Assembly (NCBI GenBank): GCA_007131525.1
Contig: SLQK01000061.1
Location: forward strand, 1-17,719
DNA: 17,719 nucleotides
Reading direction: 5' to 3'
From: Nitriliruptoraceae bacterium
Lineage (GTDB): Bacteria; Actinomycetota; Nitriliruptoria; Nitriliruptorales; Nitriliruptoraceae
The notes below the pieces were generated by a model that saw nothing but the letters and a program-made list of their open reading frames with translations, ran no database searches and was not told the DNA's origin. A program made the translations under genes and the position numbers. Shown here piece by piece: positions 1 through 6,278 of the stretch. Each line of letters starts with the position of its first letter. Position 1 is the first letter of the stretch.

Positions 1-20
1 ACCGGGGGGACGCCTCTTTC

Positions 21-74
21 CGGCCGACAGTGCCGTGCGGCCGGGGTCGGCCGGCAGTGCCGTGCGGCCGAGGG
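21..74. repeat. 27-bp tandem duplication, two copies
   Basis: Positions 21-47 and 48-74 match at 24 of 27 bases. Each unit carries CGGCCG, then CAGTGCCGTGCGGCCG. The duplication runs directly into the first palindromic element (75-106), and the CGGCC at 65-69 also serves as that element's outer left arm. No coding sequence is credible here. Function unknown; it is probably slippage-prone GC-rich spacer DNA. Confidence 0.7.
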
Positions 75-106
75 GCGAGAATCAGCGGCTATTTGCTGCA
101 ACTCGC
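75..106. repeat. 32-nt hyphenated palindrome, copy 1
   Basis: The element is symmetric about 90/91. The outer arms GCGAG (75-79) and CTCGC (102-106) pair. AAT and CAA form an unpaired internal block. The inner arms CAGC (83-86) and GCTG (95-98) pair around the AT-rich core GGCTATTT. A further CGGCC (65-69) and GGCCG (112-116) lie in exact register. Copy 2 (147-178) matches at 28 of 32 bases. It lies beyond the 3' end of the minus-strand deaminase gene. It could be a REP-like hairpin, a dimeric-protein binding site or part of a small structured RNA; the sequence alone does not decide. Confidence 0.65.
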
Positions 107-146
107 CTGCTGGCCGTGTGCGGTCGGCCCAGTCGTCCGGCCGGGG

Positions 147-178
147 GTGAGAAGCAGCGGTTATGTGCTGCAACTCGC
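147..178. repeat. 32-nt hyphenated palindrome, copy 2
   Basis: This second copy lies 72 bp downstream of the first. It is symmetric about 162/163: GTGAG (147-151) against CTCGC (174-178) with one G.T mismatch, and GCAGC (154-158) against GCTGC (167-171) around core GGTTATGT. Inner pairing is one base longer than in copy 1. The T82-to-G154 difference creates a new G-C pair, as expected if pairing is selected. CGGCC (138-142) and GGCCG (188-192) flank it, slightly out of register. Confidence 0.65.
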
Positions 179-202
179 AGTGGGGGCGGCCGGGATCAGC
201 CG

Positions 203-229
203 GGCCGGCCGGGGCAGCCGGGGCCGGCC
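203..229 (-). terminator. GC hairpin after the deaminase stop
   Basis: Two GGCCGGCC octamers (203-210 and 222-229) can pair as an 8-bp stem with an 11-nt loop. The hairpin starts 3 nt after the stop codon of the minus-strand deaminase. There is no T-tract, which is common for actinobacterial hairpin terminators. Each arm is itself palindromic, so alternative foldings exist. Confidence 0.45.
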
Positions 230-232
230 GGG

Positions 233-718
233 TCAGGCGAACCGCAGGCTCGGGACCCCGTCGAGCCCGTCGAGCACCCGCACCCGCACCCCGCAGGTGC
301 GCAGGAAGTCCCGGATCTCGTCGGAGCCCTCGTAGCGGCCACCGGCGGCCACGACCTCCGCCACGCCGGCGTTGGCGATCAGCTTGGCGCACGCGAAGCA
401 CGGCACCCCCGTGCAGTACAGGCTCGCGCCGTCCAGTTCCTCGGGCGAGGAGAACAGCAGGACGTTGGCGGCCGCGTGGATCCCGATACAGCGGGCATCG
501 TCAGCCTCCGTACCGCCGGGGGCCGAGCGGGGGCAGCCCCCTTCATCGCAGTGCGGGTAGCCCGAGGGCCCGCCGTCGTAGCCGGTGGCAACGATGCGCT
601 GCCCCTTGACCAGGACCGCACCCTGACGTCGCCGCATGCAGGTCCCCCGGGTGGCGGCCGTCCGTGCCAGCTGGAGGGCGTACTCGTCGAAGCTCGCTCG
701 CCGCGTCGGACCGGCCAT
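233..718 (-). CDS. dCMP-deaminase-family protein lacking the catalytic Glu
   Basis: The 161-aa protein has the layout of deoxycytidylate deaminases (cytidine deaminase-like fold): N-terminal SFDEYALQLA, then TRGTCMRRRQGAVLV (about 23-37), the substrate-loop motif TGYDGGPSGYPHC (45-57), and the zinc-binding PCFAC (106-110). Family members normally hydrolyse dCMP to dUMP, using an H-A-E motif in which His binds zinc and Glu shuttles protons. Here the motif reads H81-A82-A83, with GCC (470-472) encoding Ala where Glu is expected. The zinc ligands H81, C107 and C110 remain. The ATG at 718 fits the family N-terminus. It is the last gene of a minus-strand run, 63 bp after the membrane-protein gene. 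The fold assignment is firm; deaminase activity is doubtful. It may be a binding or regulatory derivative. Confidence 0.88.
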   Translation of the reverse strand: MAGPTRRASFDEYALQLARTAATRGTCMRRRQGAVLVKGQRIVATGYDGGPSGYPHCDEGGCPRSAPGGTEADDARCIGIHAAANVLLFSSPEELDGASLYCTGVPCFACAKLIANAGVAEVVAAGGRYEGSDEIRDFLRTCGVRVRVLDGLDGVPSLRFA

Positions 719-781
719 CCCTGAGCGCTCCCATGGTCAACGACCCGCGGTCACGCCACCACGTGCCGCGCACGGGGGACC

Positions 782-1153
782 CTACCCGCCGGCCGCCGAG
801 CGGTGTGGGCCGAGCAGCAGCTCGGTCGAGTTTCGGGCCCGCAGGGAGGCCCCGAGGAGGTACAGGAACAGTGCGAGGCTGCCGGTGATGAGGGTCGCGA
901 GGCCCCAGGCGGCCGCCCGCAGCGGCGACCGCTCCCGCCACGCGATCCACAGCCAGCCGAACACGAAGGCGAGGTAGATGTCGACGAGCGTGACCCGGCC
1001 CCAGGCCAGGGCGATGATGGCAGCACCGTCCTCGGGGAAGGAGGCGACGCTGAACGCGCCCACGATCGCGGCGACCATGGCGGCGGCGCCGAACGCGGCC
1101 ACACCACGGATCACCGGGAGCACCCAGCCGGGCTCGGAGGCCCCGGCGCTCAC
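782..1153 (-). CDS. small three-helix integral membrane protein
   Basis: The 123-aa protein has three predicted hydrophobic segments: about residues 12-37, 55-71 and 78-102. Between the first two sits AWGRVTLVDIYLAF; the polar WRERSP follows the second helix. I do not recognise a catalytic motif. The arrangement recalls small conserved membrane proteins of the DUF1475/DUF2834 kind, but I cannot assign it. It starts with GTG at 1153, overlapping the stop of the upstream 61-aa ORF (GTGA), with a purine-rich GGGGGAA just before it, so translational coupling is likely. Function unknown. Confidence 0.75.
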   Translation of the reverse strand: MSAGASEPGWVLPVIRGVAAFGAAAMVAAIVGAFSVASFPEDGAAIIALAWGRVTLVDIYLAFVFGWLWIAWRERSPLRAAAWGLATLITGSLALFLYLLGASLRARNSTELLLGPHRSAAGG

Positions 1154-1335
1154 CGGTTCCCCCGCCGGGCCTGTGCGTGCGCGAGCGCCTCGACCGATGA
1201 CCGGCGGTTCGCGACGTCGACGCCCCGAGCACGACCAGGCCGCTGGGTGGTCACGGAGGACATCATCGGGGCGGCCGGGGACCCGTCCAGCTCGCCCGGG
1301 TCGTCGACCACGAGCTCCAACTCACGCGTGTGCAT
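1150..1335 (-). CDS. 61-aa hypothetical protein
   Basis: A short reading frame starts at ATG 1335, preceded by a clear Shine-Dalgarno GGAGGT (complement of 1339-1344). The spacing, only 3 nt, is short. It ends in a TGA overlapping the GTG start of the downstream membrane protein. The N-terminal half is acidic (RELELVVDDPGELDGSP), the C-terminal half basic and Arg/Ala-rich (ending AHAQARRGNR). No transmembrane segment, cysteine pair or known domain is visible. It may be a real small protein, or a leader ORF that couples ribosomes into the membrane-protein gene. An in-frame ATG at 1407 would add 24 residues but has no obvious binding site. Confidence 0.5.
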   Translation of the reverse strand: MHTRELELVVDDPGELDGSPAAPMMSSVTTQRPGRARGVDVANRRSSVEALAHAQARRGNR

Positions 1336-1411
1336 GGCACCTCCGGGACGACCCACAAGGGTACGAGGTGGCAGCGTCGGCTGTCCTCCACGCCCCCCCC
1401 GGGACATCGCG

Positions 1412-1798
1412 TCACACCGGGGGGATCTCCCCGGGTGGGAGGTCGCTGCGGCCCGCCAGGGGTGACAGCTCGAACTCCTCGCGGCCGATCCGCAGGAACT
1501 CCACGGGCTGGTCGTCCCTGAGGTGTTGCTCGACGAGCAGCGGCACGTCCTCGAGGGTCACCCCGCCGTACCAGACGTCATCCGGCGCGACGTAGAGGGT
1601 GGGACCGACCATGCAGGGCTCGAGGCAGCCGCTGGCCACGACCTTGACGTCCACCAACCCCTGGGCTCCGGTCTCCTCGCGGAGCGCCTCGAAGAGGTCA
1701 GCGCTCCCGCGCGCGATGCAGGACGGTCGCGGGTGCTCCGCCGGTCGTTCGTTGATGCAGACGAACACGAACTTCCGTGGCATCCCGGCGCGGGCCAT
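1412..1798 (-). CDS. thioredoxin-like [2Fe-2S] ferredoxin
   Basis: The 128-aa protein begins with the strand KFVFVCINERP and carries the four-cysteine pattern of thioredoxin-fold [2Fe-2S] ferredoxins: C14, C27, then C58-LEP-C62 in ASGCLEPCMVGP. The rest, including VWYGGVTLEDVPLLVEQHL, matches the usual C-terminus (YGxVxxEDV). Such proteins are soluble one-electron carriers or cluster chaperones; the redox partner cannot be told from the sequence. ATG 1798 has AGGAG about 5 nt upstream. It is the first gene of the minus-strand run and is divergent from the HAD phosphatase across 77 bp, so promoters for both should lie in 1799-1875. M6 is an alternative start. Confidence 0.88.
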   Translation of the reverse strand: MARAGMPRKFVFVCINERPAEHPRPSCIARGSADLFEALREETGAQGLVDVKVVASGCLEPCMVGPTLYVAPDDVWYGGVTLEDVPLLVEQHLRDDQPVEFLRIGREEFELSPLAGRSDLPPGEIPPV

Positions 1799-1875
1799 CA
1801 GCGCTCCTGACCGTGAGGTGGGGGTGGGCAGGACATCACCGTAGCCTCGTGGCGATCGACGAGTCGGAGCGGAGC

Positions 1876-2595
1876 ATGGTGCAGCCGGGTGGGCAGCTTC
1901 CCTGGGTCCTGCTGGACCTGGATGGCACGCTGCTCGACTACGACCGCGCCGAGGAGGAGGCGGTCCGACGCACCCTGGCGGGCGTCGGCCTCCCGGCCGA
2001 CGCGGACATGGTGGCGAGGTACCGGCGGATCAACGCCCGCCACTGGTCGGCGCTGGAACGGGGGGTCACCACGGCGGCTCGGCTACGGACCGAGCGTTGG
2101 GCCGAGCTGCTCGATGCGACCGTCCCCGATCAGGACCGTGACGTCGGCCCGGAGGTGCTGGCGTCGTCCTACGTGGAGCACCTCGCGGCCGGGGCCTACC
2201 TGCTGCCTGGCGCCGAGGCGGCCGTGGCCGAGCTCGCCGGGGCCTTCCGGATCGCCTACATCACCAACGGCCTGGCCGACGTGCAGCGGCCCAGGTTGGC
2301 GGCCTCGGCGCTGGCCGATCTCGGCGAGGTCCTGGTCATCTCCGACGAGGTGGGCGCCGCGAAGCCGGCCGCGGCTATCTTCGAGGCGGCGCTGAGAGCC
2401 ATGGGCGGGCCGCATCCACGTGTCGTGACCATGGTCGGGGACTCCCTCAGCGCGGACATCGCCGGGGGTCGGGCGGCCGGGATGCCCACGGTGTGGGTGG
2501 CGCCGAAGGAGCAGCCATGGCCGACCGACCCTGCCCGACGACCCGACCACCGCATCGGTGCGATCGGGGAGCTCCCCGCGCTGCTTCGTGGGTGA
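1876..2595 (+). CDS. HAD-superfamily phosphatase, YjjG/YfnB type
   Basis: The 239-aa protein has all four HAD motifs: I, DLDGT with D14 (nucleophile) and D16; II, YITNG with T130; III, K163 in AAKPAAAIF; IV, GDSLSADI with D189 and D194. The opening WVLLDLDGTLLDYDRAEEEAV resembles YjjG/YfnB noncanonical-pyrimidine nucleotidases, which dephosphorylate nucleoside monophosphates. That would sit well beside a dCMP-deaminase-like gene, but substrate is not predictable from sequence. A helical cap lies between motifs I and II. I chose ATG 1876 because GGAG lies 6 nt upstream and the motif then sits at a normal distance from the N-terminus. The open frame continues upstream to 1777, but that part would overlap the divergent ferredoxin gene. 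The DHPS-like gene follows after 81 bp. Confidence 0.88.
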   Translation: MVQPGGQLPWVLLDLDGTLLDYDRAEEEAVRRTLAGVGLPADADMVARYRRINARHWSALERGVTTAARLRTERWAELLDATVPDQDRDVGPEVLASSYVEHLAAGAYLLPGAEAAVAELAGAFRIAYITNGLADVQRPRLAASALADLGEVLVISDEVGAAKPAAAIFEAALRAMGGPHPRVVTMVGDSLSADIAGGRAAGMPTVWVAPKEQPWPTDPARRPDHRIGAIGELPALLRG

Positions 2596-2676
2596 CGGGG
2601 CCATCCCGGAACGCCCTGGCGACGTAGCAGGGGAGTACCCCACCGCGCCGCGCTCCCACCACCTCGAGGTCCTCCT

Positions 2677-3609
2677 GTGAGCCTGCTCCTCACCGCCGCT
2701 GCCGCCTCCCAACCCACCGACGTCGTCCCCCTGACGGCGGGCCCGCACCGCTTCACCCTGCGCCCGGGTGCGCCGGCGGTGATGGGCATCATCAACACCA
2801 ACCCGGGGTCGTTCTCCGACACCGAGCATCTGACCTCCACCGAGGCCCAGCTCGCCAAGGCCGTGGCGCTCGTGGAGGCGGGTGCCGACATCATCGATGT
2901 GGGCACCGACTCTGGTGTGGCCTACGGCGAGCCGATCGACCTCGACACCCAGATCGCCTCCGCGCTTCCGCTGGTCCGGGAGCTGGTGGCCCGCGACATC
3001 CCCGTCTCGATCGACACCCCGCAGCTCGCGGTGGCGGAGGCCATGCTGGAGGCGGGCGCCGCCATGATCAACGACGTGTCCGGCCTGGCCGAGCCGAGGA
3101 TCGCCGCCGCCTGCGCGGCCCACGGTGCCTCCCTGGTGATCCTGCACACCCGGGTGGAGCACAAGAAGGAAGCGTTCCTGTCCTTCGACGACGTCGTCGC
3201 CGACGTGGAGCAGCTGTTCACCGAGCGGATCGCGGTCGCCGAGGCCGAGGGGCTGCCGAGGGAGGCGATCGTGCTCGATCCGGGCCTCGGGTACGCCAAG
3301 CACCCACACGACGATGTCGAGGTCCTGCGGGCCTACCCCCGGTTCGCCGCCTACGGGCTAGCCATCCTGACGGGGGCCTCCCGGAAGTACTACGCCGGCG
3401 TGATCACCGGCGCGGAGCCGCCGGAGCGGCTGCCCGAGACGCTGGCCACGGTCGAGGCCGTGCGGCCCTACCCGGGGTTCGTCCGGGTCCACGACGTCGA
3501 CGAGGTCAGCCGCTACCTCGCGGTCATGGAGACGCTCGAAGGTCTGCGGGAGCTGCCCGAGGTGGACACCTCGGTCGCGCGGCTGAAGTGGGTGACACCG
3601 GTCGCCTGA
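2677..3609 (+). CDS. divergent dihydropteroate-synthase-family protein
   Basis: The 310-aa TIM-barrel protein matches DHPS (folP) along its length. Recognisable blocks are MGIINTNPGSFSD (36-48), DIIDVG (71-76), VSIDT (110-114), MINDVSG (130-136), LDPGLGYAK (200-208), GASRK (233-237) and VRVHDV (269-274). DHPS condenses p-aminobenzoate with dihydropterin pyrophosphate in folate synthesis. The pterin-pocket residues D113, N132, D201, K237 and the RVHD motif are kept. Two catalytic loops differ: NVTPDSFSDGG reads NTNPGSFSDTE, and the pABA-loop GGESTRPG reads GTDSGVAYGE. It may act on another pterin or be a non-catalytic paralogue, as suggested for mycobacterial FolP2. GTG 2677 has GAGGT 6 nt upstream. 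The N-terminal 30 residues are extra and poorly conserved-looking. Confidence 0.85.
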   Translation: MSLLLTAAAASQPTDVVPLTAGPHRFTLRPGAPAVMGIINTNPGSFSDTEHLTSTEAQLAKAVALVEAGADIIDVGTDSGVAYGEPIDLDTQIASALPLVRELVARDIPVSIDTPQLAVAEAMLEAGAAMINDVSGLAEPRIAAACAAHGASLVILHTRVEHKKEAFLSFDDVVADVEQLFTERIAVAEAEGLPREAIVLDPGLGYAKHPHDDVEVLRAYPRFAAYGLAILTGASRKYYAGVITGAEPPERLPETLATVEAVRPYPGFVRVHDVDEVSRYLAVMETLEGLRELPEVDTSVARLKWVTPVA

Positions 3610-3644
3610 GGTGCCGCGGCGTCCCCGTCAGCCCTGGCGGCACC
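3610..3644. terminator. hairpin between convergent DHPS-like and RibD_C genes
   Basis: GGTGCCGC (3610-3617) and GCGGCACC (3637-3644) form a perfect 8-bp stem around a 19-nt loop. It starts at the base after the DHPS-like stop, and its loop contains the stop of the opposing gene (3628-3630). No T-tract. It is likely to act in both directions. Confidence 0.45.
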
Positions 3645-4386
3645 GGTAGCGCAGCAGCAGGTCGCCCTCGTGCTCGTAGGCGCTGACCAGCGTGAGCTGG
3701 GTGGCCACCTCGGCGTCCCCGGCGATGATGCGCGCCGCGGGCCCCCCGACCAACGTCGGCGCGAGGGTGAGGAACACCTCGTCGATGCGCCCGCCGGCCA
3801 GCATGACCTGGTTGAGGCGCGGACCGCCCTCGCAGAGCACGCGCGGCAGGCCCAGGTCGGCCAGCGCGGTCGTGATCGCCGCGGCATCGAGGTCGCCGGA
3901 GGCGCCGGCGACCACGTGCACCTCGGCACGGTCCTCGATGGCGGCGAGCGCCTCGCGGTCCGCACCCTCCGCGGCGAGCACGATCGGCGGTTCCGCGGGG
4001 TCGGAGAACACCGCGAGGTCGGGAGCCAGCCGCCCGGAGGCGGTGACGATGGCGAGCCGCGGCGCGTGCCGCAGGCCCCTCGCGCGACGGTCGGCCTGCC
4101 GCTCGGCGCTGCCGGTCAGGGGCACGTAGCCCTCGTCGCGGACGGTGCCGGCCCCCACCAGCGACACGTCGTTGGCGCCACGCAGCTGCGAGATCGCGCG
4201 CAGGTCCGCGGCGCCCCCGAGCCCACCCGAGAGGCCGTCCACCGCCACGGCGCCGTCGGCGGAGGCGACCATGCACAGCGCGACGTGGACGCCCCGGCCG
4301 GGGGCGGGGTCGTCCAGGGTCAGGCCCGCGTACAGCTCATCCAGGGCCGAGCTCGCCGGGTCGGGCAGCAGCCGACGCAGCGTCAT
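3628..4386 (-). CDS. RibD C-terminal-domain pyrimidine/pterin reductase
   Basis: The 252-aa protein is a stand-alone RibD_C (DHFR-like fold) reductase. Visible blocks are MVASADGAVAVDGLSGGL (39-56), LVGAGTVRDEGY (76-87), CEGGPRLN (185-192) and FLTLAPTLVGG. The family reduces the ribosylaminopyrimidine intermediate of riboflavin synthesis with NADPH. The stand-alone actinobacterial relative Rv2671 is reported to have dihydrofolate reductase activity, so a pterin role is possible. No deaminase domain is present, so it is not a complete RibD. The ATG at 4386 overlaps the stop of the upstream hydrolase (TGATG), indicating coupled translation. The open frame runs much further upstream, but that part lies inside the hydrolase gene and is ignored. 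Confidence 0.87.
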   Translation of the reverse strand: MTLRRLLPDPASSALDELYAGLTLDDPAPGRGVHVALCMVASADGAVAVDGLSGGLGGAADLRAISQLRGANDVSLVGAGTVRDEGYVPLTGSAERQADRRARGLRHAPRLAIVTASGRLAPDLAVFSDPAEPPIVLAAEGADREALAAIEDRAEVHVVAGASGDLDAAAITTALADLGLPRVLCEGGPRLNQVMLAGGRIDEVFLTLAPTLVGGPAARIIAGDAEVATQLTLVSAYEHEGDLLLRYRCRQG

Positions 4387-5156
4387 CACGTGAGGAACTC
4401 CAGGATCGCGGCGGCGATGGCGCCGGGATCCTCGAGGGAGGCCCAGTGGCCGACGTGGGGCAGGACCCGGACGCGGCTGACGGGGATCGAGGCCTTGAGC
4501 TCCTCGGCCATCGCCAGGGGGGTCGAGCGGTCGTGGGCACCGGTCAGGATCAGCGTCGGCTGCCCGATCTCGTCCCGACGGATCCGGGGGGCATCCGCCA
4601 GGGCTCGGCAGGACTTCGCGTAGTTCTGGGGCTCGTTCCGCAGGAACAGCTCCCTGAGCAGCCCGACCATCCCGGCGTGCACGGCGTGGGACTGGGGGGA
4701 GACCGCGCCCGCCAGCCAGGGCTCCACGAGGTCGTCGAGCCCCTCCTTCTCCACGAGCTCCGCCCGCTCGCGGTAGGCGTCGGCCGTGGGCGGCTGGAAG
4801 TAGGAGATGCCACCGAGCAGGACGAGCTGGTCGACGGCGTCGGGGGAGGAGTGGGCCAGCTGCTGGGCGACCAGTGACCCCATCGAGTGGCCGACGACCG
4901 TCACGGCCGGCAACTCGAGGTGGCGCAGCAGCTTCTGGACGTCCTTCGCCCAGCCCTCGATGCTGAACTTGCCGCGGCCCTGGCTGCGGCCGTGGCCGCG
5001 CAGGTCGAGCGCGATGCAGTGATGGTGCTGCTGCATGGCCTGCATCACCCCGTGCCAGACGTTGGCCGAGCCGCCCAGACCGTGGATGAACACGACCGGG
5101 GGCCCTTCCCCGTAGCTCACGTACTGCAGGGTGTTGCCGTCGATGTCGGCGAACAT
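4386..5156 (-). CDS. alpha/beta-fold hydrolase
   Basis: The 256-aa protein is a canonical alpha/beta hydrolase. The oxyanion-hole motif is FIHGLGGS (23-30), followed by DLRGHGRS (51-58). The nucleophile elbow is GHSMGS with S91, the acid is D209 in TGAHDRSTP, and the base is H237 in HVGHWASLE. The complete triad supports an active esterase, lipase or C-C bond hydrolase; the substrate is not evident. ATG 5156 has GAGGAG 7 nt upstream and gives the usual N-terminus (DIDGNTLQYVSYGEGPP). An upstream in-frame start at 5213 would add 19 low-complexity residues. The gene is first in a two-gene unit with the RibD_C reductase. Confidence 0.9.
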   Translation of the reverse strand: MFADIDGNTLQYVSYGEGPPVVFIHGLGGSANVWHGVMQAMQQHHHCIALDLRGHGRSQGRGKFSIEGWAKDVQKLLRHLELPAVTVVGHSMGSLVAQQLAHSSPDAVDQLVLLGGISYFQPPTADAYRERAELVEKEGLDDLVEPWLAGAVSPQSHAVHAGMVGLLRELFLRNEPQNYAKSCRALADAPRIRRDEIGQPTLILTGAHDRSTPLAMAEELKASIPVSRVRVLPHVGHWASLEDPGAIAAAILEFLT

Positions 5157-5233
5157 CAGTCGACTCCTCGAGGTCGGTGCCGCCGCGGGGTCGCTGCCGG
5201 TCGGCGCGCACACGCACCGCGGTCGTCGTCCGC

Positions 5234-5262
5234 AGACTAACGGCGCGGTCTGGTGGTGTCGG
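5234..5262 (-). promoter_or_regulatory. possible promoter of the hydrolase-RibD_C unit
   Basis: On the minus strand, CCGACA (5262-5257) and TAGTCT (5239-5234) are separated by exactly 17 nt, resembling a housekeeping-type -35/-10 pair (4/6 and TAnnnT). It would give an untranslated leader of roughly 70 nt before ATG 5156. It lies in the 196-bp divergent gap shared with the SRPBCC gene. Confidence 0.35.
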
Positions 5263-5352
5263 CCCCGGTCGGAGCGCGCGCACCCAGCGGCCCCGGCTCG
5301 TCCCGCAGGGGTCGCGGCCGCGAAGATGAGGCGATGTCGAGGAGGTCAGGAC

Positions 5353-5814
5353 ATGCGGCTCGAACTCGTCCAGCAGGTGGCGGCTCCCCGGGAGGTGGTC
5401 TGGTCGGTCCTGACGACCTGGGAGCGGCAGCCCGACTGGATGCTGGACGCCAAGGCGGTGCACGTGCTGACGCCGAAGCGGACGGGCGTCGGGGTCACCA
5501 TCCGCTGTCCCACGAACCTGCTGGGTGTCACCGTCCAGGACGTGATGCGGGTCACCGGCTGGGAGGAACCCGCCTACCTCGAGGTGACGCACCTGGGTCG
5601 CATCATCACCGGCAGTGGGGCCTTCGAGCTCACCGAGGACGGTCCGCGCGCCACGACGGTGACCTGGTGGGAGGAGGTCGACCCGCCGCTGGGTGCCGTC
5701 GGCGAGTGGGGTGCGACCACCTTCGTGCTGCCGATCCTCAGGCGCATCTTCGCCCGGAGTCTCGCCAACCTCGCCGCGCTGGCCGAGGAGGACGCGGCCG
5801 CGATCCGCGGGTGA
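5353..5814 (+). CDS. SRPBCC-family ligand-binding protein
   Basis: The 153-aa protein shows the START/Bet v1-like (SRPBCC) pattern. It opens with RLELVQQVAAPREVVWSVLT, where a first strand is followed by the helix that starts a polyketide_cyc2-type domain. WERQPDWMLDAKAV follows, then alternating strands (TYPE: GVGVTIRCP, AYLEVTHLG, TVTWWEEVDPP), and a long C-terminal helix (RRIFARSLANLAALAEEDAAA). Such proteins enclose a hydrophobic cavity; actinobacterial members are usually functionally uncharacterised. ATG 5353 has GGAGG 7 nt upstream. It converges on a FlK-like thioesterase after 16 bp. Confidence 0.82.
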   Translation: MRLELVQQVAAPREVVWSVLTTWERQPDWMLDAKAVHVLTPKRTGVGVTIRCPTNLLGVTVQDVMRVTGWEEPAYLEVTHLGRIITGSGAFELTEDGPRATTVTWWEEVDPPLGAVGEWGATTFVLPILRRIFARSLANLAALAEEDAAAIRG

Positions 5815-5833
5815 GCCGGCCGGTCGGGGCTCA
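5812..5833. terminator. bidirectional hairpin containing both stop codons
   Basis: TGAGCC (5812-5817) and GGCTCA (5828-5833) form a 6-bp stem with a 10-nt GC-rich loop. The first three bases of the left arm are the SRPBCC stop codon, and the end of the right arm is the complement of the thioesterase stop codon. It probably ends both convergent transcripts. Confidence 0.4.
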
Positions 5834-6238
5834 GGCGCGCGCCGGACCCTGGCCGCCGGCGCGATCGGCCACCTCGGTACCGAACGCCGCCGCCTGCACG
5901 ACCCGCTGCTCGTAGGACCCGCGGGCCACGAGCGCTCCCCGGTGGCGGGCCATCACCTCGCAGGTCAGTCCGCTCGGTTGGACGCTGGCCACCGTCGCCT
6001 GGATCACCACCGTCTCGCCCACCGGGACGGGAGCGCGGTGCACCAGTTCGAGACGGACCCCGACCGCCAGCTCGTCGGCTTCCAGGTGCGGCAGCAGCAG
6101 GCTGCGGCACACCTGCTCGGCGTCGGACGCCAACGCCGCCGTGCTGTAGACACGGGGTCCCCGGTGGTCGAGGGGGACGTCGCTGGCCGCCACCACCTCG
6201 CGGGTGGCGGTGGCTCCTCGTGGCGGCCCTGGTCGCAT
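5831..6238 (-). CDS. FlK-like hot-dog thioesterase, paralogue 1
   Basis: The 135-aa protein resembles fluoroacetyl-CoA thioesterase FlK. The order YSTAALASDAEQVC, LLLPHLEADELAVGVRLELVHRAPVPVG and a C-terminal SYEQRVV strand aligns with FlK's catalytic helix, VTHTA strand and HERAV strand. The FlK triad Thr/Glu/His is apparently kept as T33, E41 and H67. Members hydrolyse small acyl-CoA thioesters; the natural substrate here is unknown. ATG 6238 places MRPGPPRG at the usual family start, although its ribosome-binding site is weak. It follows the cupin gene by 40 bp on the same strand. A second family member lies at 11678-12061. Confidence 0.78.
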   Translation of the reverse strand: MRPGPPRGATATREVVAASDVPLDHRGPRVYSTAALASDAEQVCRSLLLPHLEADELAVGVRLELVHRAPVPVGETVVIQATVASVQPSGLTCEVMARHRGALVARGSYEQRVVQAAAFGTEVADRAGGQGPARA

Positions 6239-6278
6239 GACCGGGCAGTGTGGTCGCTCGCGCCCGGCAGGACAACCC

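Noticed and set aside
75..178. Possible CRISPR array from the two 32-nt repeats
   Set aside because: There are only two copies, the intervening 40 bp resembles the flanking GC repeats rather than a spacer, and no cas genes are near.
2630..2641. Small inverted repeat GGGG-AGTA-CCCC between the HAD and DHPS-like genes
   Set aside because: The 4-bp stem is too short to call a terminator, and the two genes may be co-transcribed.
2083..3309. A 408-codon minus-strand open frame
   Set aside because: It is antisense to the HAD phosphatase and DHPS-like genes, with composition typical of a shadow frame and no recognisable motif.
4387..5592. Apparent long N-terminal extension of the RibD_C protein
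   Set aside because: The frame stays open through the whole hydrolase gene only because of high GC. The TGATG overlap at 4386 and the family N-terminus give the real start.
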